Assembly: GCA_040954595.2 (NCBI GenBank) | Contig: CM082583.2 | Location: 11,222,001-11,286,000, forward strand | Reading direction: 5' to 3' | DNA length: 64,000 bases | DNA from: Balanoglossus misakiensis | Taxonomy: Eukaryota > Hemichordata | Shown: positions 12,601 through 26,457 of the stretch, piece after piece | How the letters are laid out: each line of letters begins with the position of its first letter | Numbering within the stretch: the first letter of the stretch is position 1 | Position numbers and translations under genes: made by a program | The notes under the pieces: model-generated | The model's input: the letters and a program-made list of their open reading frames with translations, nothing else | Databases searched by the model: none | What the model was told of the DNA's origin: nothing

Positions 12601-15600
12601 TGCATGTGTATCCATGACAACTAAAATTCAAGCATGAAGAGCCAGAGAATGTCATGACATTCAAATTTAAATTAAAACCAAACTTGCATACCCAATGTAT
12701 AAGACCTCCAGTGTTTTAACCAAAAGTCAAACTAGTGACTTTCATTCATTCATTCCTTAAGGTTGTGACTGCAACCAGCATTTTTGAACAACTATAACAC
12801 TTTCACAAACATTTTGTGGATTTGCAATGTTGATGAAAGAGCGGAAAGACAAATGAAAATATGGCAGACATTTTGAAGATATCTTTATGAATTGCCATTA
12901 CCCGTTCTCTAATTCAAGTTGTTTCAGAATTAAAGAAAGTACAAGTGAGATAAACACCCTACTTGAAGAGTACAGAATCCGATACATATGTTTGCTGGGT
13001 GATACAACCTGTTACCATAATAAACTGACAGAGAGCAACATATGGCTCATATGCACTACTTTATATTGTGTCTGGCACTACCCATATTGCAGAAAACTCT
13101 TCCGTATGGAGTTGCACAGAGAGTTGTGTGAACTGTGACATTTATTGTTACTGCAAAGTACACAACTCACATGCATGCATTGAACAGCACAACAGAGTGT
13201 TCATATTCAACATATTCACATATACATGTATTATACACCATTCATTTCTTTATGATGATATTGAAAATTAATATGGATCACTTATAATGCATCTACGGTA
13301 CAATTTGCGCTTAGCTCGATTTTAACTTTGCTTTGGTGAATAGATTGAATTCCATCACCACATCTCAGTAGAGTTTGCACCATTTTATCACAAGAACACC
13401 TTGGTGTTGACCTACTTGGTAATAGAGTACAGTGATGAGAGTGGTGATTTATCCACAGGAACACATAAGGGCAATTTTGCATAGTATGACACTGTAATGA
13501 CTTTCTCATAAAAGAGCAATCAATGTTCTCCTGTGCTAGATTGCTTAGATACATCAGACCCAACCAGCAAATCCTGCACTTGCTATCACCAACAGTTGAA
13601 CTCATCAAGAAGGTAATTTCACAGAGAGGATATATGTTGATATGCTGATGGATTAGCGAGTGCTATCATAATTACCAATCTGGGATTACCTGCAGATCTG
13701 CCCACATGTGGTAACAGGTACCAGCTATTTTTCAATCTCTACGCCGCATAAGAAAAATGTCATCTATAATATACGCAAATTGTGTCTTAGAGTTTCGGGC
13801 GTGTCAGCTAATAGTACATGTATGCAGGGCAGTGGGTCGTAGTTTACACTTCAACAATGCAATTTTGATTCATTAGAAACGCATCACTCCATTTTCGTGA
13901 TATCGAACTTGTTCGGTGATTGTCCCGCACCAAAGAACCTGTTCAATTAAGATAGCAATCATGAGTTCAATAGTTGTATCAATTTTTTATGCATCATCTG
14001 GCAGCTTCGTTTGATTGTCGAGATGAGACTTTGAGGCGCCATGTGTGGGTTGCAGTTTAATCGACACGCGAGTTAAGAGAAAAACACCTGAAATGTGTGT
14101 GTTGAAGACCATGTGTAATACATGTAGCTTTGTGTGGTGTTTTGTTCAGTTTAGGTATCCAGTATAAATAGGCAGGTCATCCTGTGATATTTGCAATAGG
14201 TGTATTGATATCTGCAAACTATATTGAACGGCGCTTGCTAAATGTTTAACCAGTGTTACAAACAATAAACCTTTGACATTAGGGTAACTGAATTCTGCCT
14301 GTGACCTTACCATAGTCAATACAAATTAACGGTAAAATCTACTAAAACCACATCAAAATACGATTATCCACCAGCTATGAATCTAGTCATACTTGTATTT
14401 CCTTTGATATGTGAGAGTGCTTTGAACTATAGGAAACCATGTACCGGTATAATGCTTTAGGGTGCACAGATAGTGTACAGCTTTTAAAAAGTTTTACGTC
14501 AAAAATCCATACATTTGTCTTCCACCCCCAGAAGAAAAAGGAAGCTGTTTTTTTATCAGCTGTCTGTCACTGGTACATTTTCACCTTAAGGTTTCCGTCA
14601 CAGTTTCCGTGAATGAGAAGTGATATTATGACAAGTCAGTATGTTGTTCCCGGCTTAATGTTGAGGTAACATGTACTGACAATGACACACATGTGAGACG
14701 TTTAGAAGTCAACTGTGTTGGTGAGAAAATTCTATGTTCGCCTCGTGAAATGAAATAAAAGATATGGTGTTGACTTTATGATCACAAATCCAACATGCAA
14801 TATCAGAGGACTGAGGTCATGTTTCCTCATGTATTTTCACATTTCACAATTCTAACTGCGTGTTTTATTTTCCATCACACAGAGCCCACATGGCCATTAA
14901 GGGAAGTGGTGACAACCCTACGCGTGTGTAAATTTCCTTATCTATGCAACAGTTTGTTTTGCGCCACAGCAGTAATAAAAAAGAAATCCCAATAAAGCTC
15001 AGGTTTATTGGCTTCCGTGTCTCCATTTGCATATTTATTGGAACTAACCTGGATATCTTTGTACACTGAAGCTTCACAGGTTATTGCGGTTGGGGCATTA
15101 TACTGTACAAATTTGTCCTGAATTTTCAAGATTTATCAATGATATCATAAGAGATTGGTCAATTTAAATCCGAACATCTGTGAATACCTGTACACTTTAT
15201 ATACAACTAGTTGGTTGATATTTCATTTATGCAAAATTCCCAGCCAGATACAACAGCAAAATAATTGGGGGAAATACCACGTAGATACCGAGATTTAAAG
15301 TCAGCAGTGACAGTGCCGTGTACCTAGGCCAATTTGTGAAAATGGTTTGTGGCGAGTGGAGAATGAAATTACAGGTAGCATAAGAAGGGGTATTCGCCCC
15401 TCAGGGTTGCATACTGTTACCCAGTCATCGGCAAAACTCACGCCTCATTTTCAACTGTTCAATACATTGAAGGACAAAACTTTAGAATACATTTCCTTTG
15501 GCTAAATGCAAGCGGACTGCACGTCGACTCAATTATCTCTCACATGGAACGACTGTGATGAGAACGTGCTTGTCAGGACAAATTGTACAATTCTGTAAGT

Positions 15601-18600
15601 CCTTGGATGGTTATATATAGCCACAGTTCTCGTCAATTTACATGGTTTAGAATTAGCCTTATTTGTTCATGAGTTGGAAGGGGGATACAATTTTCAATTA
15701 TTGTACCGGTTCAATCGAATCTTCACTGTGCAGGCAAATGTAAGATGTCCACAAACGTAATTGAAAATTGATAGAATAAACAAAGCCTTTGTTTAAAAAA
15801 ACTGATTGGCAATCTGTTACTCTGTCATTCGTTCCATTAAAAACAATCTAATTGCCATAGATCTGAGGAAAGCATTTTTCCCAGGGCGGCGGATTTCGAG
15901 AAATGAAATATTCGAAGTGCACCAGTTGGAGACAAACACATAAACGCCCAGGGGAATAAACTGTAAATTCAACGCATTAGTGCAGCAAATAATTTCTACA
16001 CTGTCCTGGTTACAATGACAGCATGGCGCACCGGTATATGTATTTATATGACGTCATCGTATGGGAGCTAATGGGAAACCATCATTGTGTTTCAATAACG
16101 TTATGCTTATGCAAGGCACGCCCTCTCCATTAATGTATAAAAAGGGCGGACAGATACACATGTATATAGCAATTGCATTGGACTCCAATATGCTAAGAGA
16201 GATCTAAAACCTGCAATATAGGTCTGTAAATGGGTCGTTTACATTTCTTATATTAAACATACATGTACTTCCATGAGTTCCAATGATTATAGAGGTTGAT
16301 AGAAAGTGGATCGATCACCCTTTCGCAGCAAAAGCGCACACGTTGGCATTTTTCGATGAAATGCTGCAACCCCCTTGAGTAAAATTGTTTGCTCATGAAC
16401 AATTCATGCATGATCGAGTTTCAATTGAAGTTGTGGATAGCTATGTACCATTAATGTCATTTTCTTGTCAACGTTCCCCTTGGAACTCAACTGAAGAGGC
16501 TTGTTACTGCAGAAGGACATTCAAATCGGATCTAATATCCGATATGCATATCGACTTCATGTAAATATTTTATGTCAGTGAGAAGCATACAAGTTTTTTT
16601 AGTCAATTACAAGTGTTAAAACAGCCACAGTGACACTTTGACCCCTTTGATATGTCTGGCGACCTTTATCTACATCAATTTAGCAATTTCCAGTAAAATC
16701 GCAAACAAGCACAGGGTCCCTAATTTAGGACTTGAGTGGAATTGGTCAAAGTTATGGTATAACAGAATAACAGTTAACTATACAGAAGGATAACTGACAC
16801 ACAAAAGTTATGTATGACTTACTTAGAAATGATGAAAACTTGTAAATGAAATAAAAGCATGTACTGTGGCTTTCTGTTTGTATATTATGAATAATATGAG
16901 GAATGTGACCTTTTCTGGAATATAATCAAACTGTGCAAACATATATGAAATGTATACAACAATGATCTATGAACTGATAATAGATCATAGTAATTGTAAA
17001 ACAACCTTTGTTCAGAAGTGACAGTGATAGAAAATAAAATTAGGCCGTACATCCCAAAATGACAGGGCAAGAAATTAATTTAAATTTACCAACAGTATGA
17101 AACGTGTGTCATGGTTGAATGGGTCGTCGGTAGGGGGAGTAGAGTTTTTGCACCTTCATTTGTATTCAGGCGGTGGGAATTTCCACGCTTGAATGACCGT
17201 TTCAAATCCTGTGCCAATGTTAAGAAGTGGTCGTTTACATCCAAAAGCAGTGGCCCAAGAGCAAGTGATAAGCTGAACTCTATAGAGATTGGAAAAAGAT
17301 AATATGGAACCATGAGACTAGGCTAGATCCAACTACATTTGTTTGAATATCATTACAAAGTTTTACGGTTGCATCGCTTGATTTCAAGCAGTGCCAGGCG
17401 GCAATAACAAACAACAATGTCGTTGAGAGTGAGGCTACTTTTGGTATGGACAACACGCACAGGGAATTGATTTATCGGTTGGAGATTCTTGTCATCAAGG
17501 GTCAAACCCCTTCGGTGACTTTGCTTAAACTTATCTAGATGCAGCGAACCTGAAATTCATCGCACGGACAACTTTGATGGGATTCTTATATGACTTGGCC
17601 TCAGGCTCGATGTCAATGGTGCACCATCTGCATCTTTATGGAATAAACGGTTATGTTCCCCAGTGGTCTTACATCGAATTCAATACACACTGGATTTGAA
17701 TAAGATCTGCATACAAGGGGAAAACTTGGTAGGATAAATGTGAGGAGTGTCACAAGTTGAGAAATTGTAGATCTGTTGATCACTTTTAAATGACAGAGAA
17801 TCCCCAAGACAATACCCAAAAACCAATTTTCTTGGCAATGTTGTTTGTTCAATGAAGTCAATTAGATGATTGCCACAGGTCACACCTATGAAGGTCAATG
17901 ACACTATGAAAAGTGCATGGCGATGCCCACTGTGTGTGTTATTTTTTGTTTTTCGCAATGGGTGTATTTTATATGCGCCTTCGACAATACAAGACTTGCC
18001 CGTGACCAAGCAACAGAGATAAAATTCCCCCCCCCCCAAAGACGTGAACTTAATGATCATGGTGTATAAGTATCTGGCAGTTGTCTGTTGCGATTTAATG
18101 GATGCATATAGACAGAAATTACACTAGCGGCCTTGAAACACACATTTAATATTACTAGGTAACCTGGAGGTGATAGTATTATTCTGAAGACAGTTGTGTG
18201 CCCTCTGTGGCTGAAATTTCAAAAACAAAACAACACTGGGTGTGGACAATTGGGGGCGCTCATCAACTATAAGCAGTTTTATGCAGTGTCATTCTCAACA
18301 TAAAAAAAATACAGAGACTGAGTGACAGACATACAATGACAGTCCTGCGGTGAAGTCCTTGACTATCCAGCTTTAGAAAACATTTAAATATGATGCATGG
18401 GTGTGATAAAAAAAAATCATGCTGACTTTCAAGGCTGTTGCAGTTACTGACCCATTGTGATACATCAAATATTTATATTTTACATTGAATTATGAAAAAA
18501 GTGTATTTCTGTATTTTAAAACAACTTGTAACATTAATGAAGTTTATATAAATTTAACACATTACAGTGCATGTTCAAAAATGCACATATCATTCTAAGT

Positions 18601-20061
18601 TTTATAAACTCAGGTTTCTATATATTGTGAACATCAAGTACAATTAAAGATGACTAAGTTATTTTAAAGAAACAGACAAAGAGTAACTCTTAATTACTGC
18701 ATATTGCAATTAATTCCTGCTCTGTATTCAGTTAATATCACATGCACAATCCAAGATCTGACTGTGCTTCTAGAAAAAGTGACCCTCCCCCAAGTAGGTT
18801 TGTAAAAAGTGACCCTCCCCTGATTCCCCTGGCCCACCCCCTCGTAATTACTGAAGGCTCCCTTACTGTTGAAAACAACTTCCCTATCCGATCGTGTGAT
18901 AAATTCGTACCCACATATAAGTAATCATGATACAATTTACCGAACTCAATGCTTTCTGAGTAAAAACAACACTCTAAAATCAGACTGTCGACACAGAGAT
19001 CTGATCGGACGACACGTTGAACGCCAAAATGAACACTATAGCTCTCAAATCACAGCAAAAGAAGGCGACACAAAAGCCCGAGTAAGCGTGTTGCGCTGAC
19101 CTGCGTTAACAGATCCCGTGAGGAGTACGGTGCCCAGAGTGCAACACACCCCTGAACTCCTGTGGCCTCTTTTGCACACAATAATACAACGGTTCTCAAC
19201 AGACAACAATCCTCGACTTAAACTTCACCACTGCGTCGGTCAAGACCCTGGCGAATATTCGAAAGAGGCTCCTAAAACCAAAGATGCTCTAGCAATCATG
19301 CAGATGCCACCAATTGTGACGGAAACCCGAACGGTCCACATCTGCATCTGAAACCCCACGCCAGCCTCTCACATCACAAAGAGCACTGTCTCTCAATAGG
19401 GTGGTCGCGTCGGAACTCGCCAGAAAGCACGCATCTTGACGAAGATATTGGCCCATATCGAACTGCTAAGATAACAGCCTGTCCCGGGTCACATATCTCG
19501 ACCCGGGGCTGGCTATCTGGTACGGATAAAATAGGAATAATCAGGAAAAATTGCACAGAGCCGAAACTTGCGGTTCCTTCTTCAACAGACCGACGCTAAT
19601 TTACTTCAAACAGGGTAAACAGGCTAATCACGTGCCCGAGAACTCACTTCAGATTGGTGTATCACTCGCCAAGGGCGAGATGGGGAAACCCCTCCATCAG
19701 CCCAGCAACGGTCATCATGGGCATGGCAACACCACGTACCACCACGCAAGTGAAGCCATACAAATACACCAAGCCAAATAATAAATCACACAGAATGGCA
19801 ATTACATAACAATATAGTTACTGCATACTTTGAATGGCAACGTGACAAAACTAACCACTTTTCAATAAATACATATGATGAAATATTGTGCAGTTAACTC
19901 TATTTAAAAGTTGATAAACGTATTAAATGATTAAATTGACACACGCATGTTAAAACTTACATTTGTCAGACTCGTCAACCAGCAGCCATTCTTAAACTCA
20001 AACCAGTTCGATAGATCAAGTCAGCAATACACTTGCGGTTGGGTCAACAGATCCCCGGCAG
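9610..20061. other. 10-kb gene-poor interval between the two GPCR genes
   Basis: No conserved coding segment was recognised on either strand. It is mostly AT-rich, with poly-pyrimidine and poly-purine runs and a C-run near 18027-18037. A short tandem motif lies at 18774-18820. From about 18950 to 19790 the sequence is visibly richer in G+C and CpG than its surroundings, and may be a decayed mobile element or an unrecognised transcript. The minus-strand frames here begin in simple sequence or lack any motif. Confidence 0.55.
18774..18820. repeat. two direct copies of a 17-bp motif, 30-bp period
   Basis: AAAAAGTGACCCTCCCC occurs at 18774-18790 and again, identically, at 18804-18820. C-rich sequence follows to about 18842. 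In the reverse direction it reads as a Gly/Leu/Phe-rich frame, which looks like translation of a repeat rather than a gene. Confidence 0.7.
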
Positions 20062-20994
20062 TTAAGTCGAAGAAGACGCAAGACCCAGCATGATTCGGAT
20101 ACCCTTACGAATTTGTTGACTTGTGAAGGCGTAGATGACGGGATTGATGCAGGAGTTGGAGACAGCCAACAAGACAGTAGCTTCGTAATACCAAGATTGA
20201 AAGTCGACGGGTAAGCCGTTGTTGGCAAAGACAAACAGCCACTGGTTTGGCGTCCAGCAGATGAAGAACGCAGAGGTAACGATGCAGAGCATCTGAATGA
20301 GTTTGCGACGAGGATTGCCAACGTTTTGCTCGGCGGGGACGACTTCTACTCTCACCTGCTTAAACATCGACACGTAAGCATACACCATGAACAACATTGG
20401 CAGCAAATAGGTCAGGAGAAATATTGCGTTGCCAGTAACTTTCATGTACGTGTAACTTGGCCACACCATATAGCACCAATCTCCCACCACGGTGTATACA
20501 ACTGGAGCGAATATGTTAGCGATGACGGCCAGTACCCAGGCCAACATGATGGCGACTAGAGCAACGCGTTTTGTGAACTTGGCTTGGTACAGGAACGGAT
20601 ACACGATAGCGCAGTACCTGTCGACTGTGATACCAACCAGCAGGAAAACTGAAGCAATCACTGTTATCCAGAAAAAGACGTCAGAAAGGACAAACTTGCA
20701 ATAGAGGGAGCGAACAACCCCAGGTGGGATAGGATACCTTGTGACAACTATCTTGACGATGGTGCACAAAGATGCCAACAAGTCGGCAAAGGCTAAGGTG
20801 GCGATAAAGCAGTTCGGCGTTGTACGCAGGAACTTGACCAGCGGTATGACGGCACAGATGATGGAGTTGCCAATGAGACCCACTATGCCGACTATTATCT
20901 GAGTTACGTCGGTGAATGTCAGGAAATTCGGACTGTGGCGGAAATGTACCATGATCTGCGTGGAATTTGTAGAATTTCCAAAGTCTGACTCCAT
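20062..20994 (-). CDS. orphan class A GPCR, peptide-receptor-like
   Basis: Single-exon seven-transmembrane receptor of 310 residues. Visible marks: N-glycosylation sites N7 and N10; N43 in TM1 (GLIGN); LAFADLL with D71 in TM2; C99 before TM3 and C174 in extracellular loop 2 (likely disulfide pair); DRY at 125-127; CWTP at 246-249 in TM6; NPVIY at 284-288 in TM7. The RRKLIQML segment at the start of TM6 and an intact G-protein-facing core argue for a working receptor. The cytoplasmic tail is very short, ending about 20 residues after NPVIY, with no palmitoylation cysteine, so desensitisation through tail phosphorylation may be limited. The sequence suggests a peptide-type receptor, but I cannot name the ligand or subfamily. 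It is not a close copy of the GPCR at 8461-9609. Confidence 0.87.
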   Translation of the reverse strand: MESDFGNSTNSTQIMVHFRHSPNFLTFTDVTQIIVGIVGLIGNSIICAVIPLVKFLRTTPNCFIATLAFADLLASLCTIVKIVVTRYPIPPGVVRSLYCKFVLSDVFFWITVIASVFLLVGITVDRYCAIVYPFLYQAKFTKRVALVAIMLAWVLAVIANIFAPVVYTVVGDWCYMVWPSYTYMKVTGNAIFLLTYLLPMLFMVYAYVSMFKQVRVEVVPAEQNVGNPRRKLIQMLCIVTSAFFICWTPNQWLFVFANNGLPVDFQSWYYEATVLLAVSNSCINPVIYAFTSQQIRKGIRIMLGLASSST

Positions 20995-22476
20995 TCTTCA
21001 GAAATCTCTAAAAACACAGGTATAGTTATCTTCCAGGAGTCGTCTCACACCTTCTAAGTGTTTCTCATAAATGCTCATGCATTCTTTAAGCTGAGAGGAG
21101 TGGTTCACTGATTTACCTGCAAGGTTCGATATAAAACACCAAGGCTATACACGTCATGTGACACCATACATTCAGCATAGCCATTCCGAGTAGAGTCTGT
21201 ATTTCAATAGCAATCTGACTCATATCAAATGTACTCTCATGGTTTATGTCCGACAGCAATGATTTCATCTCAGTAAAATAATGCTACAGTTGCCTAGACA
21301 ACGGCATATGTATAACGTCAGTTTTTTCACTTGTAGATGCTTGATTTAATGTACAACGTTGAATTGTTCTTAGGCTTTTTTAGCTCCTGGCAAATGTAAC
21401 TATACACCTACATAGTATCATTTAAGCTTAAGTTAAAACACAAGAGATACCGAAACAAAACAGAGGAAAATATTAAGAAGATTTAACGAAGTCAAAAACC
21501 AAAGTTTGGGGTTCACGCGAGCTTTGCATGATGTGAAGTAAAGGTCCATGTTTCGGCTTCCCTTGTGTAGCCCAAAGGGTAGAGACGAAAACGGGTCATT
21601 CTCTTTATCATTTATTGCGCAGTGCAAAGTTTACTTCATTTGGGAAGACCATATAAGGAAACAACCATCAAAACTGTTATAGGCGATCCAGAGGAGAAAC
21701 CTACCGTTAACTTTGCAGCAAAGCAAGTGCAGTTCGTATGTACATTTATCACCGAATAGGTTAAATAACTGGGTTCCTGGCCTAAATATACATAAAACAG
21801 GGCGAATGGTTGCGACAGCCAAGTCGCAATTATGATCATGGCCAACACCGGTGACCGTGGCCCAAACATTAAAAGCATGATCTGGGTTTAGATGACTCTA
21901 AATGGTTATGTGAATTGTTTCATGAGCTTTCCAGAGTACATGGGAATTTTCGATTGTACAATATTAAATTCTAACCACCTTTTCGGTGAGGTTTGAGCAG
22001 GAGTTGCCAAACAAAATGTCTGCAACATACTGTGGTCACACTCAGTCAAACCTGACCAACTAAATGCAGGAACATATCTTTCATGCATTAGAGCGTCACC
22101 TCGGCATTACAAAGTACAGGGCAGAAGTAAATTTTGTACAAGTAATTGACACATATTCCATGACCAGCATCTTACCCGTACAATAAAATCACCTACATCA
22201 AACAGATGAAGGCGGACCCGTCAAGACGGACCATTTCTGCATAGTATTACTCAGAACCGACTAGTAGCCTTGCATGTGATCAGGCTGGCCTTTGCAGAAT
22301 CACCAGGCTACCAGCAACGTTTCTGTCGACCTCTCCCCTACATTCATTCCATCCGGAGTAAGTGATGATTGGCGCATAATTATATTCACATATATGCTGG
22401 TCTTTATTCCTAATCTGGAATTTAAAGCGCTGTACCCGACAGGGAAGCCTAGTCTTGACCCGGCTGCCGTCCAGAC
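20995..22476. other. intergenic region between divergent GPCR and SLC24 genes
   Basis: About 1.5 kb between the start codon of the minus-strand GPCR and the first coding exon of the plus-strand exchanger. It should contain the 5' UTRs and promoters of both. I saw no convincing TATA box, coding segment or named repeat. Confidence 0.5.
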
Positions 22477-25400
22477 ATGTGCATGCGACCTCCCGGCCGT
22501 GGCCGCACCTCAGCTGGTGCTGGCAAAGCTGGTGTACTCTGTTCGTTTCTGTCGTGGCTATCAGTTGCCGTGATACTGTATTTGGTCGGGATATACTCCA
22601 AAGACAGCGCGACAGCGGTTAGGGAAGAACGGTCCGTCACACTTTCCAACTATACAGGTAGGCTGGAGTATCTCTAACAATCACAATGTCATCTCTCTTG
22701 CAATCGGCTGTATTGATATGTCCCGTGTTCATTATGAATTCGCCACAAAGGAATGTACCACCAAATCCAATCTGATTAAAATCATCTGATTTTAATCAGA
22801 TTGCACCAAATCTCTCCATGACACTCCTATACATAACTAAGTTAACAAAGAATATGGTCTCTCTTTGCTCCAGGCTTTTTCCATGTGAACCTATACCGAA
22901 TTTATTTTATCACTGTTTCGTTAATTTTGGGCATGTTTACTGTAAATTTTCTCCGTATTTTGCTCGGGATGACTTTAGATAGTGTGATTGTGAGAGCAAT
23001 ATTGCCTCAAATTTGATATTCATGCAGCCGCCACTCCCTAAGCATTCAATATACAGAGAATTTGAAAAATAAGATTGTTTTTCTCATTTTCCTTAAAACT
23101 TAAAGAAATGGTACAAACCGGAAATGCAATTTTTGCGACCAGTAAAAGTCACCTTTATGACGGTCGTGTGCGAACAAAACAACAAAATCCTGAAGCATTT
23201 TTGCCGCAAATGAAATGTAAACAGTTTTTTCTATAAATAATTTGTGAATCGCTAGTCACACATGAGTTCACCAGAACTACCTGTAGCTATTTTCAGAGTA
23301 ATTGAAATTATTAAGTGAATTTTGTGTTTCATTGTGATATTTAAGCGGTGGCATATTATTAGGCCATCTGATATGGTCGACCTTGTATTTAGCATCACAA
23401 GTAATCTCTATGTCTTTTTTACTTTAGCGTTAATTCATATTACAAACAAACAAACTTCATTTCTTTGCCATTTTATCCACTTGTTTACATCAGCAGATGA
23501 CTTCTTGCATATTACCAATTTTTCGGCGGCAAAACCAGTCGAAGAGGAGTGTGAGGGGGCGATATCACATTTCCCACCAGGATTATTTAGCGCAGAACAG
23601 CTCAAACAAGGCGCCTTCATTGTGCCTCTGTTCGTTGCTGCATACATGATAGTGGCACTGACCATTATCTGTGACGAATACTTCGTTCCCAGCATGGCTT
23701 GTATATGTGAAAGTAGGTGGAAACCAAAGTATAGATGTGAACTGGATGTGTTTTTATTATTTTGAAAGCGAGATAATGTTATGTCAATATAAATTCTTGT
23801 ATATAGTTCAGCAGCTGCAATCAAAGTTGGTAGCAGTCCAAATTTCTAAGGATTCCTGTTGGTTGATATTCACATGTTCACTTAATCAGTGTATTTATCA
23901 GGGAAGTAGTAAAGCCAATAAAAGTGTGACATTTTCAATAAAAAGGTACTAGTATCACCAACTGTCACTACCGTACAGCAGAAGTTGGCTGACCTCACCA
24001 AATGTAATTACTTCTGTTTAGGTTTAGGTTTAGCACCGGACGTGGCAGGAGCTACATTTATGGCCATTGGAAGTTCGGCTCCAGAATTCTTTACTGCTAT
24101 CATAGGTAAATATGTCTTCAGGTATTTTTTGTCATAGAAAACGTATAATCTGCGGAAAGGACCTTTAAACTGTGTCAATACTGGTTAAACTTACGTTCGG
24201 AATAAATTCCCGTTTCAGGTATTGTTATGACAGAAAGTGATATTAGCCTTGGGACTATTCTGGGATCGATTGCGTTTAATATTTTGTTCATTCTTGGCAT
24301 TCTTGGGATAGTTTTTGGTGTGGTAAGTAATCTAATTATGATTTGTTTAAGTTTAGACTCCTAGTCGTATTTCACATCACTACAACTACTTCGGGGGACT
24401 CTGTTTAACTGGATTTGTTTTCAGAGAGTTATTGTGAGTGGTGTTTGAGATTTCGATTTAATAGTAAAACCATTCAAGAAATTGATTTTTGAATTCATTT
24501 TCCGTTGACAGTCATCCAAGGTGTACTGGTGGCCGTTGCTTCGAGATTTAGTTTGTTACGTTATCAGTGTCATAGCATTGACGCTCGTTATAATGGATGG
24601 AAAAGTTTACTGGTGAGAAAGTCTTACATTACATATTCGTTAGTACAAAGAAATTTGCCCAGCGTTACATTTGCATATTCCGAGTCGCATATCCGGAATC
24701 TGATTAGAATAATAATGGCCGACAGGCAGGTGTAGATACAGGCTGACAGATGGACAGACAGATACATGGACAAAGGGATAGGCGGACAAACATACAACAA
24801 ATTTAGATAATTTAGGAAAGACAGGCAGCGTTTGCGCCCTTACAAATTGAATGTATTTTGAGTTGTGCGCATTTGAAATGCTGGTTTGTCGGAATTAATA
24901 GGAAATTTTGTTATAACCACTTTCTCAGGTATGAGTCATTGATTCTAATATCAATGTATGCACTGTACGTTCTCGTGATGTATTTCAACGAGAAACTGCG
25001 AGAATCTGCTGAAAGTGCTGTGAATGGGTTTTGGAAGAACAGAGAGGCGGAGAATGGCGACGAGTTGCGTTCCTTGAACAACAAAGAAAATCACAATGAA
25101 ATCAAAGGCGTCGTGAAGATTGACAATACACAGTACACAGAGAACGGTGCCAATGGCTTGGTTATTCTAGAACTAGGTAACATCATTCTGTACGATATCT
25201 GCTATACTTCTATCAAAAAGTTAACAACCTTAAATTTTAGCTGTTATCTTTTATTTTGACAATTGTCAAATATCAATCTCATGATCTTGTTTAGCACACT
25301 CTTAATTTGACACGTGCAAGATGTCTATCTCCAGATTCTTTAACAAATGTAAATCAAGAACAAGAACAACTGCCGAAAGACGACTCCGAAAATTGTTGTG

Positions 25401-26457
25401 AGCTTCGCCTCCCAGAAGGAATTATGGCACGAATTGGGTGGCTTCTTACATTACCGATCACGATAGTATTTTTACTGACCATTCCGGACTGCAAGAAGAA
25501 GAAGTGCCGAAAGTTTTACATGGTTACTATGGTGATTGCGGCGATTTGGTTGGGTGCATTGTCTTATGTACTGATCTGGATGATGACGGAAATGGGTAAG
25601 TTTTTATCATAGATGTGAAATGCCAAGGTTTGTGATCTATGATGGTTCTTTCGCTGACCTCTGCGACAAGCAGTCTATACGCCTATTTGAGAGCCTCCAA
25701 ATTGACGAAATGTAATGGAATACCGACATTTGCCTCCCAAAAATATGAAATCCGATTGAATAGTCCAAGGCCATGGGGCTTTTACGCTAGTTTTCAAACA
25801 CGGCTAGCTGTTACTAATCTGTCTCAATTTCTTTTATATTCCTCAGGATTTACTTTTGGAATACCCGATTCCGTGATGGCACTCATCTTTCTTGGCGCTG
25901 GAAGCAGCGTTCCTGATCTGGTGGCTAGTTATCTTGTTGCAAAAGAAGGTAAATGTTGTTCGTCCGATTTCAATTAGTGGCTGTGGATGTGATACTACGT
26001 GTATGGTCAACAAAATGCCTTTCTTAATGTTGGGAGAGTTAGGTTTTTGTGCAACATTAGATTTCTGAGCCGGAGTGACTGACACAGGACTGGTGTTGCT
26101 GCAAGTATAAAATGACCCAAGCTAACTCGTTTCTGTTTTTCAGGGCATTGGAACATGGCGATAGCGAACTGCCTGGGTAGTAACATATTTGAGGTCCTTC
26201 TATGCCTGTCGTTGCCGTGGCTCTTCGCCGCTCTCACTGTGTCCGAGCTGTGCGTGGACTTTCTGGCGACCGGAATGTCCTTCGTGGCCGTCATGCTCAT
26301 CCTGGTGGTCATTATCTCCGTGGTGGCCATCATCTGCAACGGTTGGATACTCGACCGTAAGCTCGGCGTCTTCAACCTCCTCATGTACATTGTGTTCATG
26401 GTGGGAACGCTGCTGTTTGGCACGTTCGTGTCGCCGAACATCTTTCCTGGCTGTTGA
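22477..26457 (+). CDS. K+-dependent Na+/Ca2+ exchanger, SLC24 (NCKX) family, 9 exons
   Basis: Plasma-membrane antiporter that extrudes Ca2+ and K+ in exchange for Na+. Exons: 22477-22657, 23497-23712, 24022-24105, 24219-24322, 24512-24612, 24929-25176, 25335-25595, 25847-25948, 26144-26457, all with GT-AG introns. They sum to 1611 nt and 536 residues with no frame break. Residues about 25-45 form an N-terminal hydrophobic segment. The first alpha repeat spans exons 2-4 and carries [15 protein letters not shown] with the cation-binding Glu. A hydrophilic loop lies in exons 6-7. The second alpha repeat (exons 8-9) carries [16 protein letters not shown] with the matching Asp. VYWWPLLRD followed by a conserved TM pair resembles SLC24A3/4/5 more than SLC24A1/2. 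The exon 7 acceptor at 25335 was chosen by phase; a later AG is possible. It faces the SLC27 gene tail to tail. Confidence 0.92.
22768..22803. repeat. perfect 17-bp inverted repeat in SLC24 intron 1
   Basis: Arms 22768-22784 and 22787-22803 are exact reverse complements with a 2-nt centre (CAATCTGATTAAAATCA and its complement). AT-rich hairpin of the size of a miniature-element remnant. No target duplication seen. Confidence 0.85.

Noticed and set aside
17680-18060. 126-codon minus-strand frame
   Set aside because: It begins in a C/G homopolymer and has no motif or splice context.
18738-18935. Gly/Leu/Phe-rich frame on the minus strand
   Set aside because: It is a translation of the tandem 17-bp repeat and adjacent C-rich DNA.
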